Shown one piece after another: positions 7,324 through 14,334 of a DNA stretch of 21,244 bases (the first letter of the stretch is position 1; the number at the start of each line of letters is the position of its first letter). The notes under the pieces were generated by a model. The model saw nothing but the letters and a program-made list of their open reading frames with translations. It did not search any database and had not been told where the DNA came from. The position numbers and the translations under genes are program-made. Origin of the DNA: an uncultured Chloroflexota bacterium. GTDB lineage: Bacteria; Chloroflexota; Dehalococcoidia; UBA3495. Where the stretch lies: NCBI GenBank assembly GCA_913020235.1, contig CAJWBT010000004.1:1-21244 (forward strand). The letters run 5' to 3'.

Positions 7324-8678
7324 CGGCCAAGCTCCTCCAGGGCCGCTACCAGCGCATTGATGTCTTCACGCGAGTTCGTCTCGGTGACGCAGAGAAGCAT
7401 GGCATTGTTTAACCCCCCTCTTTCCCCCCTTCGTAAAGGGGGATGAAGGCCGGTCAGGTCAAGACCTCCCAGGATGTTTCGCTCTAGGAGTTTCTTGTTG
7501 ATGATCGCGGGCGAGGTGGGGCACTGGACCACGAATTCACTGAAGAAGGTGCCCTCGAGGGGCAGGGTGTAGCCAGGCAGTTGGGCGATCCGGGAGGCGG
7601 CATAATGGGCCTTGTGGTAGCACAGCTCGGCCACCTGCCGGAGGCCCTGCTTGCCCAGGGCGGCCAGGTAGATGGTTGACGCCAGGGCGTAGAGGGCCTC
7701 GTTGGTGCAGATGTTGCTGGTGGCCCGGGCGCGGCGGATGTGCTGCTCTCGGGTCTGCAGTGTCAGCACGTAGCCGGGCCGCCCCTGGCTGTCCACGGTG
7801 CGGCCCGAGAGGCGGCTGGGCATCTGCCGGATGAACTCCTGCTTGGTGGTGAAGAGGCCCAGGTAGGGCCCGCCGAAGCTGGGGGGTATCCCCAGGGGCT
7901 GGCCTTCGCCGGTGACAATGTCGGCGCCGTAGCGGCCGGGCGGCTGAAAAAGCCCCATGGCTATTGGGTCGGCTGATGCCACCAGCAGTGCCCCTGACCC
8001 GTGGGCGGCATCGGCCAGGAGAGTCAGGTCTTCGATATACCCGTAGAAACTTGGGTATTGGACCGCCAGGCAGGCGGTCTTGCCGTCGAGTTCAGGCGCG
8101 GTGGGAGACACGGTCCGGGTCACGATCCCCTGGGCCAGGCAGTAGGTGCGGATGACCTCCTGATAGGTTGGGGACAAAGTACTGGCCAGGGCTACCCGGC
8201 TGCGCCCGGTGACCCGGCAGGCCATCAGCACCCCTTCGGCCAGGCTGGTGGCGCCGTCGTACATGCCGGCGTTGGCCACATCCATGGCAAAGAGGTTGCA
8301 GATCAGAGTCTGGAACTCGTAGATGACTTGCAGCGTGCCCTGGCTGGCCTCCGCTTGATAGGGGGTGTAGGCGGTGAGGAACTCTCCTCGGGTCACCAGG
8401 GCCTTGACGATGGCTGGAATGAAGTGGTGGTACGAGCCCGCGCCCAGGAAGGAAGGGCCGCTACCCAGGGAGCGGTTGCGAGAGGCCAAAGCCGCCAGTT
8501 CCCGCTGGAGTTCCAGCTCCGAAAGGGGCTCGGGAAGGTTCAGGGCCGGATCGCGGAACGCCGCGGGGATGTCGAGGAAAAGGTCGTCGATGGAGGCCAG
8601 CCCCAGGACGGCCAGCATCTGCGCCTGCTCTTCCGGTGTGTTGGGGATAAAGTGGGACTGGAAATGCGTCTCAGCCAT
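7320..8678 (-). CDS. gcvPA: Glycine dehydrogenase (decarboxylating) subunit 1, P-protein alpha-type subunit, with in-frame repeat insertion
   Basis: Partner subunit of the split P-protein, 452 aa. Family strings include FLGAGSYHHFIPAIV (78-92), LTAYTPYQAEASQGTLQ (101-117), MYDGATSLAEG (139-149) and ATSNICTNEAL (319-329). The C-terminal region normally runs directly from the GG-L-DL turn to NAMLLCVTE. Here about 14 residues (TGLHPPLRRGERGG, 409-422) intervene, encoded by a palindromic repeat, and the frame stays open. No strong ribosome site precedes the ATG at 8678. The 70-base gap to gcvH carries a short tandem repeat. The stop overlaps the gcvPB start. Confidence 0.95.
   Translation of the reverse strand: MAETHFQSHFIPNTPEEQAQMLAVLGLASIDDLFLDIPAAFRDPALNLPEPLSELELQRELAALASRNRSLGSGPSFLGAGSYHHFIPAIVKALVTRGEFLTAYTPYQAEASQGTLQVIYEFQTLICNLFAMDVANAGMYDGATSLAEGVLMACRVTGRSRVALASTLSPTYQEVIRTYCLAQGIVTRTVSPTAPELDGKTACLAVQYPSFYGYIEDLTLLADAAHGSGALLVASADPIAMGLFQPPGRYGADIVTGEGQPLGIPPSFGGPYLGLFTTKQEFIRQMPSRLSGRTVDSQGRPGYVLTLQTREQHIRRARATSNICTNEALYALASTIYLAALGKQGLRQVAELCYHKAHYAASRIAQLPGYTLPLEGTFFSEFVVQCPTSPAIINKKLLERNILGGLDLTGLHPPLRRGERGGLNNAMLLCVTETNSREDINALVAALEELGR
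7407..7448. repeat. Palindromic repeat inserted in frame within gcvPA
   Basis: The stretch contains a CCCCCTT-cgta-AAGGGGG hairpin (7425-7442) flanked by AACCCCCCTCTTT. It resembles the small GC-palindromic repeats found in intergenic DNA of many bacteria. Read on the minus strand it yields HPPLRRGERGGLN, a composition unlike the rest of the protein. It adds a multiple of three bases and no stop, so the gene appears functional. That this is an insertion follows from remembered gcvPA family layout. Confidence 0.7.
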
Positions 8679-8748
8679 CAGCTTTCAGGAGCCCACGTTC
8701 AGCTTCTGGGCCTGACGGCTGACCGCTGAATGCTGAGTGCCGGTACGG
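8679..8748. repeat. Short heptamer tandem repeat in the gcvH-gcvPA gap
   Basis: Bases 8711-8738 read as four imperfect 7-base units: CCTGACG, GCTGACC, GCTGAAT, GCTGAGT. A further TCAG-CTTCTG word lies next to it. The array fills the only long gap between the four gcv genes, where a good ribosome site for gcvPA would be expected. GCTGA-type strings like this are common dispersed repeats, but their family was not checked. Confidence 0.5.
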
Positions 8749-9141
8749 TCATGGCAGTCCACTGAGAAACGACCCGTACTCGCCGGCCGACATCAGGCCG
8801 TCCAGCTCGGCGACATCGGTCATGGTCACCCGGACCAGCCATCCCTCTCCGAAGGGGTCCTCGTTGGCCAGCTCCGGCTGGTCGAGCAGGCGGGCATTGA
8901 TCTCGGTTACCTCGCCGCCGACCGGGGAGAACAGGTCGGAGACTGCCTTTACCGACTCGATTTCTCCCATCTTCCCGAACTGGGTAATGGCGGCGCCGAG
9001 CTTGGGAAGGTCGACGTAGACTACGTCACCTAACTGGTCCTGGGCGTACTCGGTAATGCCGACCAGGACCAGCCCGATCCCGGCGTCTTCCAGCTTGACC
9101 CACTCGTGCTCCTTGCTGTACTTCCGGTCGTCAGGATTCAT
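8749..9141 (-). CDS. gcvH: Glycine cleavage system H protein (lipoyl carrier)
   Basis: Carries the aminomethyl group between the P-, T- and L-proteins on a lipoyl arm, 130 aa. The lipoylated lysine is Lys65 in GEIESVKAVSDLFSPVGGEV. The family opening YSKEHEWVK (8-16) and GITEYAQDQLGDVVYVDLP (28-46) are intact. Length is standard. The start codon overlaps the gcvT stop as ATGA (9138-9141), so translation is coupled to gcvT. It precedes gcvPA by 70 bases. Confidence 0.97.
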   Translation of the reverse strand: MNPDDRKYSKEHEWVKLEDAGIGLVLVGITEYAQDQLGDVVYVDLPKLGAAITQFGKMGEIESVKAVSDLFSPVGGEVTEINARLLDQPELANEDPFGEGWLVRVTMTDVAELDGLMSAGEYGSFLSGLP

Positions 9142-10262
9142 TTCGTCCGCGACCTCCTGGGCCTGGTATAGAAGGGGAGCGGGACCACCTCCGCCCGGGC
9201 AATGCGTCCCCGGATATCCACGTCCAGCCCCTGGTCTGGGGTGTCATGGCGCACCAAAACGTAGCCCATGGCGATGCTGGTGTCAAGGGTCGGTGAATAA
9301 GTGCCGCTGGTTACGCGGCCTACCTCCCGGCCCCGGTCGAGGATGGGGTATCCTTGCCTGGGGGCGCTCCGGCCCGGTAGGCGTAGGCCGATTAGCTTTC
9401 GCTCGACTCCCCGCTCGTGCTGCCGCCGCAAGACTCCGGAACCGGCGTACTCCTTGTCGAAGCGCACGAAACGCTCCATGCCGGCTTCGATAGGGGTGGT
9501 CTTGTCATCGATCTCGTTGCCGTGGAGGAGCAGGCCGGCCTCCAGCCGGAGCACGTCCCTGGCACCCAGGCCGCAGGGAGTTACGCCCCGGTCCAGGAGG
9601 GACCGCCAGACCTCCGCGGCGCCGGCAGCCTCCACCACGATCTCGAACCCGTCCTCTCCCGTGTAGCCGGTGCGGCCCATGAATATGGGGGTTCCCCGCA
9701 AGGAACCCTCTCCCCAGGCGAAGGGGCGCAGGGAAGAAGGCGGCTGGCCGCTATTCAGAACGCAGAGCTGGTCCAGGAGCGCGGGCGCATCCGGTCCCTG
9801 GCAGGCAATCAGTGCGGTCGTCTCAGTGCGGTCCTCCACCGTGCAGCCGCCGGGGAACCTGGCGTCGGTCCAACGTTGAAGCCAGGCCGCCACCGTACCG
9901 CGGTTGGCGGCGTTGGGGGTCAACAAATAGCGGTCGTCGGCCAGCCGGTAAAAGATAGTATCGTCGATGATGCCCCCGGCCTCGTTGCAGATCATGCCGT
10001 AGCGGGCGCGGCCGGCCGGCAGGCTGGTGGCCGAGGCGGTCCATACCCAGTCCAGCAGCTCGGTGGCCCGGGGCCCGGAGACGTAAAGCCGGCCCATGTG
10101 GGAAGCGTCGAAGAGCCCCGAGGCGGTGCGCACCGCCTTTACCTCGGCCAGGATGCCCGAGTACTGTACCGGCATGTCCCACCCGCTGAAGGGCGCGATG
10201 CGCGCCCCCAAGGCCCGGTGGGCAGGATAGAGGACTGTCCGAAGGTTCGTAGCCGGCAACAC
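9138..10262 (-). CDS. gcvT: Glycine cleavage system T protein (aminomethyltransferase)
   Basis: Transfers the methylene carbon from aminomethyl-GcvH to tetrahydrofolate, releasing ammonia, 374 aa. The folate-binding and catalytic string GGIIDDTIFYR (96-106, Asp100/101), GRTGYTGEDGFE (196-207) and GARDVLRLEAG (233-243) are intact, as is the opening GWDMPVQYSG (27-36). No ATG is available. The GTG at 10262 gives the expected N-terminal length, but the preceding AAAAGG sits too close to act as a normal ribosome site; a TTG one codon later is possible. It is the first gene of the gcv operon, behind a good promoter with a leader of about 50 bases, too short for a glycine riboswitch. Confidence 0.95.
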   Translation of the reverse strand: MLPATNLRTVLYPAHRALGARIAPFSGWDMPVQYSGILAEVKAVRTASGLFDASHMGRLYVSGPRATELLDWVWTASATSLPAGRARYGMICNEAGGIIDDTIFYRLADDRYLLTPNAANRGTVAAWLQRWTDARFPGGCTVEDRTETTALIACQGPDAPALLDQLCVLNSGQPPSSLRPFAWGEGSLRGTPIFMGRTGYTGEDGFEIVVEAAGAAEVWRSLLDRGVTPCGLGARDVLRLEAGLLLHGNEIDDKTTPIEAGMERFVRFDKEYAGSGVLRRQHERGVERKLIGLRLPGRSAPRQGYPILDRGREVGRVTSGTYSPTLDTSIAMGYVLVRHDTPDQGLDVDIRGRIARAEVVPLPFYTRPRRSRTK

Positions 10263-10316
10263 CTTTTGGCCATCAACGGGGAGGCGCGGGACGTGGTGGT
10301 GGAGGGCCTACTTAGG

Positions 10317-10345
10317 ATGATAATCCTGTGCCGCCGGGGGCGCAA
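10317..10345 (-). promoter_or_regulatory. Candidate promoter for the gcv operon
   Basis: On the minus strand, TTGCGC (10345-10340), a 17-base spacer, then TATCAT (10322-10317). The -10 lies inside a small inverted repeat AGGAT-GATA-ATCCT (10314-10327 on the plus strand), a possible operator. It is divergent from the SDR promoter only about 20 bases away. Confidence 0.5.
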
Positions 10346-10363
10346 GGGGCCGGGCGCCGGCCA

Positions 10364-10372
10364 TGCTATAAT
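10364..10372 (+). promoter_or_regulatory. Extended -10 promoter element for the SDR gene
   Basis: TGCTATAAT is a perfect extended -10 (TGnTATAAT). No -35 match is visible at the right distance, which is common for extended -10 promoters. Transcription would start near 10379. Confidence 0.5.
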
Positions 10373-10423
10373 CGGCACCGCGGTGATCGAGGACTCGTGG
10401 CGCCGCAGACGGATGCGGAGGAT

Positions 10424-11188
10424 ATGGCAGGCAGGCTGGAAAACAAAGTGGCTATCGTCACCGGCGGAGGCTCCGGCATCGGCCGCGCCACCTGCCACCG
10501 GTTTCTGCGGGAGGGAGCAAAGGTCATCGTGACCGACCGCAACCGGGCCGGGGCCGAGGAGACCCGTGCGCTGATGGAAGGCGCCGGCCGGGACGCGGCG
10601 GTACAGGCCGTGGACGTGTCGAAAGCGGACCAGGTGGAACAGATGGTCCGGGAAACAGTTTCGCGCTTCGGAAGGCTCGACGTGCTGGTCAACGGCGCGG
10701 CCATCCTGATTCGCACACCGCCGCTGGCCGAGGTGGATGAGCTGGACTGGGACCTGACCATGGACACCAACATCAAGGGCCTGTTTCTTTGCTGCAAGTA
10801 CGCCATACCGGCGATGCAGGCCGGCGGCGCCGGTTCAATTATCAACATCGCCTCGATGTCCGGCGTCCGGGGCGTGGTCTATTCGGTGCCCTACGCCGTC
10901 AGCAAAGCCGGAGTGATCCACCTGACCAGGGTGGCGTCCGCCCAGTACTCCGCCCAGGGCATACGGGTCAACTGCATCGCCCCGGGCAGCGTGGACACCC
11001 CTCAGATGCGGGGCAGCACCGCCAGCACCGACACCTTTCGCCGGCGGGAGACCGATCACCCTTTGGGGAGGGTGGGAACGCCCGACGAGATCGCCAACCT
11101 GATAACCTGGCTGGCCTCGGACGAGGCGTCCTACGTCAGCGGCAGCACGTACATCATCGATGGCGGCGGGTGGTCCAGTGCCGTCTAG
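10424..11188 (+). CDS. Short-chain dehydrogenase/reductase (classical SDR)
   Basis: NAD(P)-dependent oxidoreductase, 254 aa. The cofactor loop TGGGSGIG lies at 13-20, and Asp38 in VIVTDRN suggests NAD preference. The NNAG element is changed to NGAA (90-93). The catalytic set is Ser144, Tyr157 and Lys161 (YAVSK). The C-terminal pattern YVSGSTYIIDGG (237-248) is typical. The ATG at 10424 is favoured because folding begins at once (MAGRLENKVAIVTGG). GGAGG sits only 2 bases away, however, so the GTG at 10397, with GAGG 4 bases upstream, is a real alternative adding nine residues. The substrate is not predictable. A small unknown gene follows after 37 bases. Confidence 0.92.
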   Translation: MAGRLENKVAIVTGGGSGIGRATCHRFLREGAKVIVTDRNRAGAEETRALMEGAGRDAAVQAVDVSKADQVEQMVRETVSRFGRLDVLVNGAAILIRTPPLAEVDELDWDLTMDTNIKGLFLCCKYAIPAMQAGGAGSIINIASMSGVRGVVYSVPYAVSKAGVIHLTRVASAQYSAQGIRVNCIAPGSVDTPQMRGSTASTDTFRRRETDHPLGRVGTPDEIANLITWLASDEASYVSGSTYIIDGGGWSSAV

Positions 11189-11225
11189 CCGGGCTGCCAC
11201 TGCGGGCAAGTGAGGCAACGGGGCG

Positions 11226-11474
11226 ATGGAAAAGCTAATCGAGATAACCCGGCGGGCTGTCGCCGACTATGGGTTCCGCCAGGCGGTGCTGTACGGGGCC
11301 GACGACATCGGCCGCCGCGCCGGCCTCTCCCGGCAAGAGCAAGCGGTCTTAGAGGGGACGGTGCTGGAGCTGCTGGCTGCCTTGCCGGTGCCGGTGGAGC
11401 CACCGGATATTCCTGGGGAGCAGGACCGGCTGACCGGCCTGATTCGCGCCGCCGCCGGGCCGATGGGGGTGTAG
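11226..11474 (+). CDS. Small conserved-looking hypothetical protein, 82 aa
   Basis: I do not recognise the family. The protein is soluble, predicted mostly helical (MEKLIEITRRAVADYGFRQA, then SRQEQAVLEGTVLELLAALP), with a Pro-rich middle and a short C-terminal helix. It lies 37 bases after the SDR stop in the same direction, with a weak GAGG-like site 9-12 bases before the ATG, so it could be its operon partner. Codon use resembles its neighbours. Its stop is 9 bases before the left direct repeat of the mobile-like element, so this gene and the convergent lipoprotein gene probably once ended almost back to back. Confidence 0.55.
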   Translation: MEKLIEITRRAVADYGFRQAVLYGADDIGRRAGLSRQEQAVLEGTVLELLAALPVPVEPPDIPGEQDRLTGLIRAAAGPMGV

Positions 11475-11483
11475 GGCGCGTGC

Positions 11484-11497
11484 CTACCGGGGCGGTG
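11484..11497. repeat. Left 14-bp direct repeat flanking element copy 1
   Basis: CTACCGGGGCGGTG occurs here and again at 11635-11648, bracketing the 138-bp element. The right copy is the authentic 3' end of the lipoprotein gene (its last four codons including the stop), so the left one is likely the duplicate. It looks like a target-site duplication. Confidence 0.7.
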
Positions 11498-11633
11498 CCT
11501 TAAAACTGTCATTCCGAGGAGCGAAGCGACGAGGAATCTGGTGCGAGGTTGCTCTCTGGCAGCCTGGGCCCATCACCCCAGACCCCTCGCTTCACTCGGG
11601 GTGACAGACGCCAGGGTACTCTTAAGGCAAGAC
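11496..11633. mobile_element. MITE-like hairpin element, copy 1
   Basis: This 138-base non-coding element matches 21006-21143 with about six differences (all transitions, counted by eye) and no gaps. Ends are imperfect terminal inverted repeats (TGCCTTAAAA at the left; TTGCCTTAAGA reading inward from the right). Inside, CTGTCATTCCGAGGAGCGAAG faces GCTTCACTCGGGGTGACAG, and ATCTGGTG faces CATCACCCCAGA, so either strand folds into one long hairpin. It encodes no protein. It sits between the converging ends of the small unknown gene and the lipoprotein gene, where it could also act as a two-way terminator. Confidence 0.75.
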
Positions 11634-11634
11634 G

Positions 11635-11648
11635 CTACCGGGGCGGTG
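11635..11648. repeat. Right 14-bp direct repeat flanking element copy 1
   Basis: Same CTACCGGGGCGGTG word as at 11484-11497. It includes the TAG stop and the final Pro-Pro-Arg codons of the lipoprotein gene, so the insertion preserved the gene's end. Confidence 0.7.
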
Positions 11649-12780
11649 GAAGAGTAGGCTCGAGCTGCCGGGGATCGTAGCCCACCAGCTCCACGAAACC
11701 TTTGCCGGAGACAGGTGTTCCTCCGGCGGTCCCCTCCACCGACACCGCCCCTTCCCAGTAGGCGGCCGGCACGAAGCGGCTGCCGGCGAACTCGGCGTCC
11801 TGTTGCGCGGGTGTCAAAGCCAGGTCCATCTCCAGAGATCCAACGCTGAAATCCCATCCCATCGGATAGACCACCCCCGTGGCCGGGCTGGTCCAGGTCC
11901 CTTTCGGGGTTAAACGGATGTCTTCAGCATCCAGGTGCCGGACGCCTCCGTCCGGAGCGACGTGGGTCCCGTAGCCGGCGAAGGGCTGGTGACCGTCGGG
12001 GTCCCAAACCAGGGCCGCCATCAGCTCCGACCCGTCGTCAAACTGGAGGCTCATCCAGTCCCAGCCCACCTGCTGGCCGCTGATATCGCCCCACTGGTGG
12101 TCCATCCAGGCCGTGCCCGTCACCTTTCGGGGTTGCCCGTCGATGTCAAGAACGCCCAAAACCTCCAGACGGGTGCGGGAGTAGTAGTAGGTATAGCCGG
12201 CGGGACCGAGGCTGACCAGACCGTTCCCCTGGTGGAGCACGGCGGGTTTACGGGAGGTTGCTGTTAGCTCGGCCGAGTATCCCCCGGCGTCGAAAGACAG
12301 CTTGTAGTTTACTCCGTCTCCCTCCATCGACCACGCGGAATTCCGGACATCGAACCTGCCTGGCGAGCGTACCGGCGAGGCGAGCTTGGTCTTTTCCTCG
12401 GTCAGGTGGAGCCCTCCGTCATAGTCGGCCCAGCTCAACTGGAGAAGCTGGGCGGTTGCCACCGCGCCCGCGGCACTTTGGAAGGCGACAAAGTGGAAGC
12501 TGTACCGGCTGCCGGCAGCGTCGGCCAAGTGGCCGTTGAAATACCACCATTCGATACCGGCATCGTGGGCCCCTTCATCGTCAGGCAACTGGAGCGGTGC
12601 GGTCGGGGCTTCCGGGGACGGGGCTGCCGTCGGTATGGGCGTTGCAGAGGGCGTTGGGGACGTTCCGGCGTCACCGCAGGCTCCCAGAGCCAGCAACGTC
12701 AGGAGGGCGAGCAGGGCCGGCAGCAACCGCACTCCGTTGCGACGGGCCCCGGTCTCTCGCAGCTCCTGGCAGCCGTTCAC
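11635..12780 (-). CDS. Lipocalin-like lipoprotein of the AttH/CrtC (predicted secreted hydrolase) family
   Basis: Extracytoplasmic lipoprotein, 381 aa. The N-terminus has a basic segment, a Leu-rich stretch and a lipobox (LLALGAC, Cys35), then a Pro/Thr/Ser linker (40-65). The folded part has the family marks IEWWYFNGHL (76-85) and WMDHQWG (225-231), seen in carotenoid 1,2-hydratase-like and AttH proteins. These hydrate or bind lipids; no substrate can be named. The start is GTG at 12780. A promoter -10 lies just upstream (12789-12797), so translation may be leaderless, or may start at the GTG at 12732, which still leaves a short signal peptide. The last four codons are duplicated on the far side of the adjacent mobile-like element. 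Confidence 0.82.
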   Translation of the reverse strand: MNGCQELRETGARRNGVRLLPALLALLTLLALGACGDAGTSPTPSATPIPTAAPSPEAPTAPLQLPDDEGAHDAGIEWWYFNGHLADAAGSRYSFHFVAFQSAAGAVATAQLLQLSWADYDGGLHLTEEKTKLASPVRSPGRFDVRNSAWSMEGDGVNYKLSFDAGGYSAELTATSRKPAVLHQGNGLVSLGPAGYTYYYSRTRLEVLGVLDIDGQPRKVTGTAWMDHQWGDISGQQVGWDWMSLQFDDGSELMAALVWDPDGHQPFAGYGTHVAPDGGVRHLDAEDIRLTPKGTWTSPATGVVYPMGWDFSVGSLEMDLALTPAQQDAEFAGSRFVPAAYWEGAVSVEGTAGGTPVSGKGFVELVGYDPRQLEPTLPPPR

Positions 12781-12788
12781 GCACCCAT

Positions 12789-12797
12789 TCTATACCA
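12789..12797 (-). promoter_or_regulatory. Extended -10 element for the AttH/CrtC-like lipoprotein gene
   Basis: The minus strand reads TGGTATAGA, an extended -10 with a TATAGA core. Transcription would start near 12782, essentially at the GTG at 12780, so the mRNA would have almost no leader if that start is used. Confidence 0.4.
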
Positions 12798-12875
12798 GAT
12801 ACGATGGGAGCATGAGCCATCGTGGGCGTCCGGTCGGCCTCACAGCCCGGCCTGAACACGGACGGTCTGCCGGTG

Positions 12876-12884
12876 TGCTATATT
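12876..12884 (+). promoter_or_regulatory. Extended -10 element for the isomerase-like gene
   Basis: TGCTATATT fits TGnTATAaT with one mismatch. The predicted start near 12891 gives a leader of about 60 bases ending in the strong GAGGAGG ribosome site before GTG 12950. No clear -35. Confidence 0.4.
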
Positions 12885-12949
12885 GGGGTGCACTGCCGGC
12901 CCGGACGCGGAGCGGTACGATCTCGTCAGGTCACACGAGGAGGCAGGCC

Positions 12950-13780
12950 GTGTCTACCATAGCCGTTTCCACCTTCTCTTTCGGGGCGGAAGCCAAAGCC
13001 CGAGACGCCATGGACTTCGTCACCCGGCACGGGTTTCATGGCCTGGAGTTGGGCTCTTACACCTACTGGCCCCAGGGTCTCATCCAGGCAGACCGCCGCT
13101 ACCTTCGGTTGCAATCCGCGGTCTACGGCGTTGACCTCTCGATCCATTTCATCCACCGTGGGGTCGCCCCGGCGTCCCACGACCCGGTGCGCCGTGACCG
13201 TCACTTGAAGGAGTTGGAGGGGACGCTGGAGCTGGCCCGAGACATCGGCGCCAAGGTCGTGGTGGTCCACCCCGGCCCCGTCGACTGCCCCGACGCCGCA
13301 CCCGATGGGACCGGCGAAGAGGTGAGAAGGGAAGCGACGGTCAACCTGAAGGACTTCCTGGTGGCCGTCATCCCGAAGGCGGAGGCGGAAGGCGTGGTCC
13401 TGGGCATGGAGAACCTGCATCACGGTCCCGGCCAGGTGATCCAGAGCTACGAAGAGCTGCGAGACCTGGTCAAGCGCCTGGGCAGTCCGGCGGTGCAGAT
13501 TACCCTGGACACGGGCCATGCCTATCTGTCCGATGGCCTGACACGGGCCTTCAAAACCTTCGCCCCCTTCCTGCGGCATATCCACATCCACGACAGCGAC
13601 GGGCAGCGGGACCACCTGGAGATGGGCTTGGGAGGGGTCGACTTCGCCCAATGGATGGATGCCCTGCGGCCCTATCCGTTCTCACTGGTCATGGAGACCC
13701 AGAATGAAGCCGACGTGGAGGGCAGTGTCCTCCGCAGCCGGGACAACTTGAAGCGCCTCCTGGGCGACGCCGCGCGCTGA
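12950..13780 (+). CDS. Sugar phosphate isomerase/epimerase family protein (xylose isomerase-like TIM barrel)
   Basis: TIM-barrel protein of the AP-endonuclease-2/xylose-isomerase-like family, 276 aa, probably binding divalent metal and isomerising or epimerising a sugar or polyol. Likely ligands are His107 in VVVHPGP, Glu154 in GMENL, Asp187 and His190 in LDTGH, His214 in HIHIHD and Glu249 in VMETQ. The frame is open well upstream, but the GTG at 12950 has GAGGAGG 7 bases before it and the next residues (STIAVSTFSFG) form the first barrel strand. It is divergent from the lipoprotein gene and followed after 114 bases by the PPOX-fold gene on the same strand. Confidence 0.87.
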   Translation: MSTIAVSTFSFGAEAKARDAMDFVTRHGFHGLELGSYTYWPQGLIQADRRYLRLQSAVYGVDLSIHFIHRGVAPASHDPVRRDRHLKELEGTLELARDIGAKVVVVHPGPVDCPDAAPDGTGEEVRREATVNLKDFLVAVIPKAEAEGVVLGMENLHHGPGQVIQSYEELRDLVKRLGSPAVQITLDTGHAYLSDGLTRAFKTFAPFLRHIHIHDSDGQRDHLEMGLGGVDFAQWMDALRPYPFSLVMETQNEADVEGSVLRSRDNLKRLLGDAAR

Positions 13781-13894
13781 CCGCCGATTCTTTTGGCTGG
13801 CAAACGATGGTCTCCCAGGACCCCACCGATGACCTCGTTCTGGTGGGAGTCGCGCTACGACGAACCCGGCCGTGACAAGTAATGGAGGACACAG

Positions 13895-14308
13895 ATGGCC
13901 GTGCTGAGTGAGCCGGAGATCAAGGCATATCTGGCGGAGCCCCACGTGGCCCAAATGGTCACGGTGCGGCCCGACGGCCGGCCCCACATGGCCCCGGTTT
14001 GGTTTTTGGCCGAGGGCCGCCGCGCCCTGGTGATGGCCTACGAAAATGCCGTGAAGCTGCGCAACATCCGGCAAAACCCGGCGGTTGCCCTCTCCATTGC
14101 CACCGACCATCGGCCCTACAAGTACGTGGTGCTAGAGGGAGAGGGCCGGGTTACCGACCGCGACCTTCTCCAGGTGATCGAGCGTATCTGTGTCCAGTAC
14201 GATGGACCGGAGAAGGGCTCCGCCTACGCCAGGGAGCTGCTTTCCGGGGGCGAGATGCTCCTGGTTGACATCCAACTGACACGGGTGACTGGCTGGAAAC
14301 ACGATTAG
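13895..14308 (+). CDS. PPOX-class (pyridoxamine 5'-phosphate oxidase fold) flavin/F420-dependent protein
   Basis: Split-barrel flavoprotein, 137 aa. The strings VAQMVTVRPDGRPHMAPVWF (18-37), RNIRQNPAVALSI (about 55-67) and GEGRVTD fit small PPOX-fold oxidoreductases that bind FMN, F420 or heme. The short length and PDGRPHMAPVWF arrangement resemble F420-binding members, but the cofactor is not decided by what I can see. GGAGGA precedes the ATG by about 6 bases. It converges on the carboxylesterase gene. Confidence 0.82.
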   Translation: MAVLSEPEIKAYLAEPHVAQMVTVRPDGRPHMAPVWFLAEGRRALVMAYENAVKLRNIRQNPAVALSIATDHRPYKYVVLEGEGRVTDRDLLQVIERICVQYDGPEKGSAYARELLSGGEMLLVDIQLTRVTGWKHD

Positions 14309-14334
14309 TACTCAGTCAACTTGATACTGATCGT

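Noticed and set aside
8001..8729. 242-codon plus-strand frame opposite gcvPA
   Set aside because: Antisense to conserved gcvPA, with a Gly/Gln/Arg-rich composition typical of shadow frames.
10263..10316. Glycine riboswitch upstream of gcvT
   Set aside because: The predicted leader is only about 50 bases and no aptamer-like conserved core is visible.
9417..10532. 371-codon plus-strand frame opposite gcvT
   Set aside because: Covers gcvT in antisense and runs across the divergent promoters into the SDR gene; not a credible protein.
12536..12949. 138-codon upstream extension of the isomerase-like gene
   Set aside because: It overlaps the opposite-strand lipoprotein gene and the promoter region; the GTG at 12950 has a strong GAGGAGG site and matches the start of the barrel.
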